From positions 1 to 23,393 of the forward strand of contig JAANBB010000550.1 in NCBI GenBank assembly GCA_014621425.1: a stretch of 23,393 nt of DNA. Direction: 5' to 3'. The notes below the pieces were generated by a model that was not told the origin of the DNA, did not search any database, and worked only from the letters and a program-made list of their open reading frames with translations. Position numbers and translations under genes: made by a program. Shown here piece by piece: positions 19,778-23,393 of this stretch; the stretch's first letter is position 1; each line of letters begins with the position of its first letter. The stretch is from Cylindrodendrum hubeiense (taxonomy: Eukaryota > Ascomycota > Sordariomycetes > Hypocreales > Nectriaceae).

Positions 19778-21048
19778 AAACTTTAATAAAAATATAATAA
19801 AGTATCAAATTAATTAAAACTAATCACTATACTCTTCCTTAGATATTTTAATAATAACCTGATAGGTCCTTGTATTATGACTGGCCTTTTTACAAGTTCT
19901 ATAGTGCCTTTCCCTTAGTATTATTGATTTCCTTTAATTATTATTTCTTAATAATTTAGCTATTATCTGTATATTAATATCTCTCTAATCTATTTTATCT
20001 GTTCCCTTATTTAGAATTATTTTCCCTTCTTTATATAGGTAGGTTCTTTTTGCTCTATACTATTTATTAAGAATCTTATTTATCTATTAAAGGATCTGGA
20101 TCTTAGACTTTAATAGGGTATTCTAATATATTATTATTTTTATTTCTTTTAAAAGTGATTTAAATATCTTAAGAATTAATATTAGAGAATTATTTTAATA
20201 TTTTCTTATTTATCTTTTAAGATATTTAGATTAAGAGTTAATTTTAAGTATAATCTTTAGGGTTTTTAAGATTTAAGGGTTAAGGAGATTAATCTCTTTC
20301 TTTATTAATATTAGAGTTTATATCTATATATTAAGTTTTAATATAATATTTTCTAGGTTTAAGAAAATAAGTCTAATCCCTTAAAAACCTCTCTTAGTAT
20401 TATTCCTTATTATAATAACTTTATAGGTAATATAAAAGACTAGAAAGAATTTAATCTTTAAAATATAAGTTATAGAATATTTAATTAATTATTTAATTAT
20501 TTAATTATAAGCTATTTTAAATAACTTAAAATATTTAATATTAAATAATTAAAATAAATAAGATAAATAAAATAATATATATAATATAATAATATAATTC
20601 TCTTTATAATATTTCTTAAAATTAATAAAGTAATAACTTTTATATTTATTAAGAATAGAAGATAATAATAACTAGTTAATATACTTAATAAGTAAGTTAT
20701 ATAGATAAATAAGTTATATAAAAATCCCTTATCTTATATTTTCTCTATTTAATTAATTAATTCCTAATTACCTAGTATATTATAATCTAATAATAAGACT
20801 AGAATCTTTCTTACCTTTTAAGCCTATTAAAATAATCTAAGACTTAATCTTTAATATACTATAATAATCTATTAAGTTAATTATAATATTCTGTATAATT
20901 AATATAATAATATATAAGCTCAAGCTAATACTATCCTTAAATTATATAGACTATCTAATCTAGAGGAATAGATTATTATTTAGTTTATTTTTAATCTAAA
21001 ATTATAAGAATTTCCCCTATAATTATATAATATTAAAGAAATAGCTAA

Positions 21049-21053
21049 CTAAT
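21049..21053. repeat. 5-bp target-site duplication, left (RIP-edged solo LTR)
   Basis: CTAAT, identical to 21338-21342. Confidence 0.6.
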
Positions 21054-21337
21054 TATTAGAGGCTGAGCCTAGATTGTATAGACCTAGATAACTCCAGGTC
21101 TAAGGAGTTCTAGGATCGGTGAGTAACCCTATATTGTTATCAGGAAGAAGTCTCTATTAGGGTATAGTTAGAGAAGACTTCCTATCCCTCTCTTGGGATT
21201 AGTTTCCGGGACCAATTAATATCCACTCTTATTCTCTATAGAAGTTATTATGGACATATAATGAGCTCGCTCCTATAACTTAAATACATAATTCAGGATT
21301 CTCTCTTATTAGACAAACTCAGGGCTTACCCCTTATA
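21054..21337 (+). mobile_element. probable solo LTR (copia-like), 284 bp, inside the pogo copy
   Basis: This island is clearly less A+T-rich than its surroundings. It starts TATTAGAGG and ends CCCCTTATA, which become the TGTTAGAGG...TTACA form of LTRs if the first G and last C were mutated by RIP. CTAAT flanks it on both sides. Removing it joins the pogo reading frame (IKEIAN to the left, LLTNYNILPINKY to the right), which supports insertion into that gene. Copia is suggested only by the TGTTAGAG start. Confidence 0.65.
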
Positions 21338-21342
21338 CTAAT
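21338..21342. repeat. 5-bp target-site duplication, right (RIP-edged solo LTR)
   Basis: CTAAT, partner of 21049-21053. Confidence 0.6.
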
Positions 21343-22735
21343 TACTTACTAATTATAATATATTACCTATTAATAAGTACTAGACTTCTAACTTTATTAG
21401 ATAATAATTAGAGCTTAAAATATATTTCTTTTATAAATATAACTATTAGAGAGTTAAATATAAAGATCTAATTATTATTTATACTTAGTTCTAGCTTATA
21501 GAGAATATAATTATAAAATATAATATTAATCTAGTTAATATTTATAATTTTAATAAGATTAGTTTTATAATAAGTATAATTATAAGTAAAATAGTTATTA
21601 TAGACTTAGAAAGGTATAGAAACCTAAAATTAATATAGTCTAGAAACTGGGAATAGATTATAATTTTTTAGGTAATTAATATAAAAGGCTAGGTAATCTA
21701 GCTATTTATTATTAATATAGGCTAATATTATCTTATTAACTAATATTAAGATAATAATCTCCTAGGTAATTAGGCTATTATAATAACCTAAAATAGCTAA
21801 ACTAATAATAAGACTAACCTTAAATAGCTTAAATACTTTAACTAATATATAAGGAATTAATTAATTAATTTCTATTATCTCTTAATTCTTAATAATTATA
21901 AAAGTTATTATTTTATTAACTTTAAGAGATATTACTAGGATAATAAGATTATTATATTCTGTATATTATCTTATTTATCTTATTTACTTTAATCTCTTAA
22001 TATTAAGTACTTTAATATATTTAAGAAGACTTATAATCAAGAAATAGAATATCTAATTAAATATTTTATAACTTATATTTTAAAAACTAAGTTCTTTCTA
22101 GCCTTTTATATTACATTTCAGACTACTATAATAGAGAAAAATATTAAAATAGCTTTTAAAGGGACTGGGCTTATTCCTCTTAACCTAGAAAGTGTGATCT
22201 TAAAGCTTAATATATAATTACAAACTCTAATACTAGTTAAAGAGATAGCTAGTCCCTTAACTTCTTAGATTTTAAAGACCTTAAAGACTATCCTTAAAGC
22301 TTAATTTCAATTTAAATACCTTAAAATACAGATTAGAAAGTATTATAATAGCTCCCCAAAATTAATTATAAAGACTATAAAGTCTTTTATTAAGATAATA
22401 AAGGGAAATATATATAAAATAGTATTATTAAGAGCTAAGATCTATAACTTTTAATAGGTAAATAAGATATTAAGCTAATATTAAAGAGTAAAAAGAATAT
22501 AATTATAGAAAAGAGAGATAATAATAATAGAGAAAGAAAGATAAGTAATTAATTAGATAGATATTAATATATAAATAATAGTTAAATTATTAAAAAGTAA
22601 TAGTTAAGAAAGGTTAATATAATTAGGGATTTAGTATTATAAAATATATAATAAGACTGGATATAATATAAGAACTTATTAGATAATAATTAAAATATCT
22701 AGGGAAGAGTATAATAAGTAATTTTAATTAATTAA

Positions 22736-23255
22736 AATAATTATTAGAGAGATATGACTTTTTATTACACAAGTATAATCTTACATAAACATAACTTTTC
22801 CACTATTCTTATTAACTTAAAAATAATTATTAGTATATAGAAATTCTATTATATTTCCTCTTTATATCTCTTAATATTTAACCTATTATAATTAAAATAA
22901 TCTTATCTTTAAAAATAATTATTATAAATATTCTAATAGTTATTCTTAGAACTTACCTCTAATTAATATCTCTCACTTCTTCTTAGATTAAATATACCTT
23001 ATTATTAATAAACTAATATTAAACTAGATCTTAGATCTTAAAGATAAAGTTAAAGTTTAAGTTCTAATAATCAATTAATCTCTTAAAAGTATTATTATAT
23101 AGAGTATAATACTAACCTATTAAGTCTATTATATTAATTAAGTTTATTATACTCTTTAAGTTATTATATTAAATATAATATTAATTTATTAAGTTTATTA
23201 TACCTTTTAAGTCTATTAATTATAATTAGTATTATCTCTTTATTTTATAATATTA
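22736..23255 (+). mobile_element. truncated MULE copy (5' ~520 bp), heavily RIP-mutated
   Basis: It begins AATAATTATTAGAG, the TIR with C/G-to-T/A changes. It follows the 5' part of the 3.8-kb MULE past the deletion point of the short copies, up to a position equivalent to about 10,130 there. It then stops abruptly at TATTAG, and ordinary sequence starts at 23256. The left flank TTAATTAA lies in the pogo copy. No right TIR is present. Confidence 0.75.
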
Positions 23256-23393
23256 GCCCGGTGTGCAGCCTAGTTAGTAGATACCTCATTTGATGCTGAG
23301 CTCTCACACAATTATTGGTATCTGTCAAACTTGGGGAAGTCCCGAGTTGCCCCACAAGCATTTGGGCACTCAATGAGATAATATCTTGTCGTA
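23256..23393. other. ordinary-composition sequence at the window edge
   Basis: This marks the abrupt end of the A+T-rich block. Nothing is recognised in these 138 bases. Confidence 0.5.

Larger units (their letters stand above)
18847..20880 (-). mobile_element. pogo/Fot transposon copy, 5'-truncated, split by a MULE derivative
   Basis: Its terminus is at about 18849, next to a TA, and has two AGCGAGCGTCGCA motifs. The 870-bp MULE derivative interrupts it between 18899 and 19770. On the minus strand the zinc-knuckle remnant CKKASHNTRTY lies at about 19864-19893. Farther in, at about 20560-20660, the frame LLFLINIKVITLL...IILLYYIYYF corresponds by C-to-T reversal to the LILDGHxSH...ITLCMPPHSSH block of DDE_1 transposases. 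The N-terminal DNA-binding part is missing; it meets the oppositely oriented copy near 20,800-20,890 (approximate). Stops in all frames show that it is inactive. Confidence 0.7.
20880..22735 (+). mobile_element. pogo/Fot transposon copy, split by a solo LTR, 3' end lost
   Basis: When C-to-T changes are allowed for, the plus strand reads as a Fot/pogo transposase. First comes an HTH/CENPB-type N-terminal part (EE*II-FIFNL...IKEIAN, 20950-21050), continuing across the LTR into NKY*TSNFI (21350-21400). The first catalytic block NIYNF-N-K-I follows, where the expected Asp codon GAT is now AAT at 21552-21554. Then come a DGH block near 21,880 and a C-terminal part with FYITFQTTIIEKNIKIAFKG (about 22107-22170). 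The copy is cut at 22736 by a MULE insertion, so its zinc knuckle is present but the terminal repeat is not. The left boundary is approximate. It is dead, with stops throughout. Confidence 0.7.

Overview
This looks like genomic DNA of a filamentous ascomycete, probably Eurotiales (Aspergillus/Penicillium type). The genes have short introns with GTAAGT-like donors and CTAAC/CTGAC branch sites. They encode fungal families: a carboxylesterase, a GH16 glucanase, a ricin-B-type lectin and a Helo-like/PigL N-terminal protein. They sit between long A+T-rich blocks that look like repeat-induced point mutation (RIP) of transposons. Family names come from motifs I recognise; no search was run.

Layout. 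1-416: 3' end of a type-B carboxylesterase (+). 1283-2528: five-exon GH16 endo-1,3(4)-beta-glucanase (-), intact, 331 aa. 3878-6458: multi-exon gene for a large uncharacterised helix-rich protein (+), with a reading-frame problem near 4370 and probably no N-terminus. 6868-10652: RIP-mutated Mutator-like element (MULE, -) with ~85-bp terminal inverted repeats and an 8-bp target duplication. 10818-11608: short non-autonomous MULE derivative. 11609-12101: 3' end of a pogo/Fot transposon. 12471-12672: solo LTR with a perfect 5-bp target duplication. 13410-14370: five-exon secreted ricin-B-type lectin (-), 175 aa. 14371-17056: long spacer with a GGCAC minisatellite. 17057-18536: two-exon Helo-like/PigL-N protein (+), 470 aa, ending in a 43-residue tandem repeat. 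18849-22735: two pogo/Fot copies in opposite orientation. The first is split by a well-preserved 870-bp MULE derivative (18900-19769); the second is split by a solo LTR (21054-21337) and cut off by a truncated MULE copy (22736-23255). The last ~140 bases are ordinary DNA without a recognised feature.

The genes do not form an obvious pathway or operon. Two are secreted and act on, or may bind, polysaccharide (GH16, lectin), and one carries a domain found at the N-terminus of fungal NLR-like proteins; this mix is typical of accessory, transposon-rich fungal regions. The most informative structure is the nested transposon landscape. MULE copies of different age share three TIR motifs, a 33-bp direct/inverted repeat array and a homopolymeric C tract. 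Target duplications that differ only by C/T give direct evidence of RIP. Boundaries of the pogo copies are approximate (tens of bases); exon and LTR coordinates were worked out base by base.
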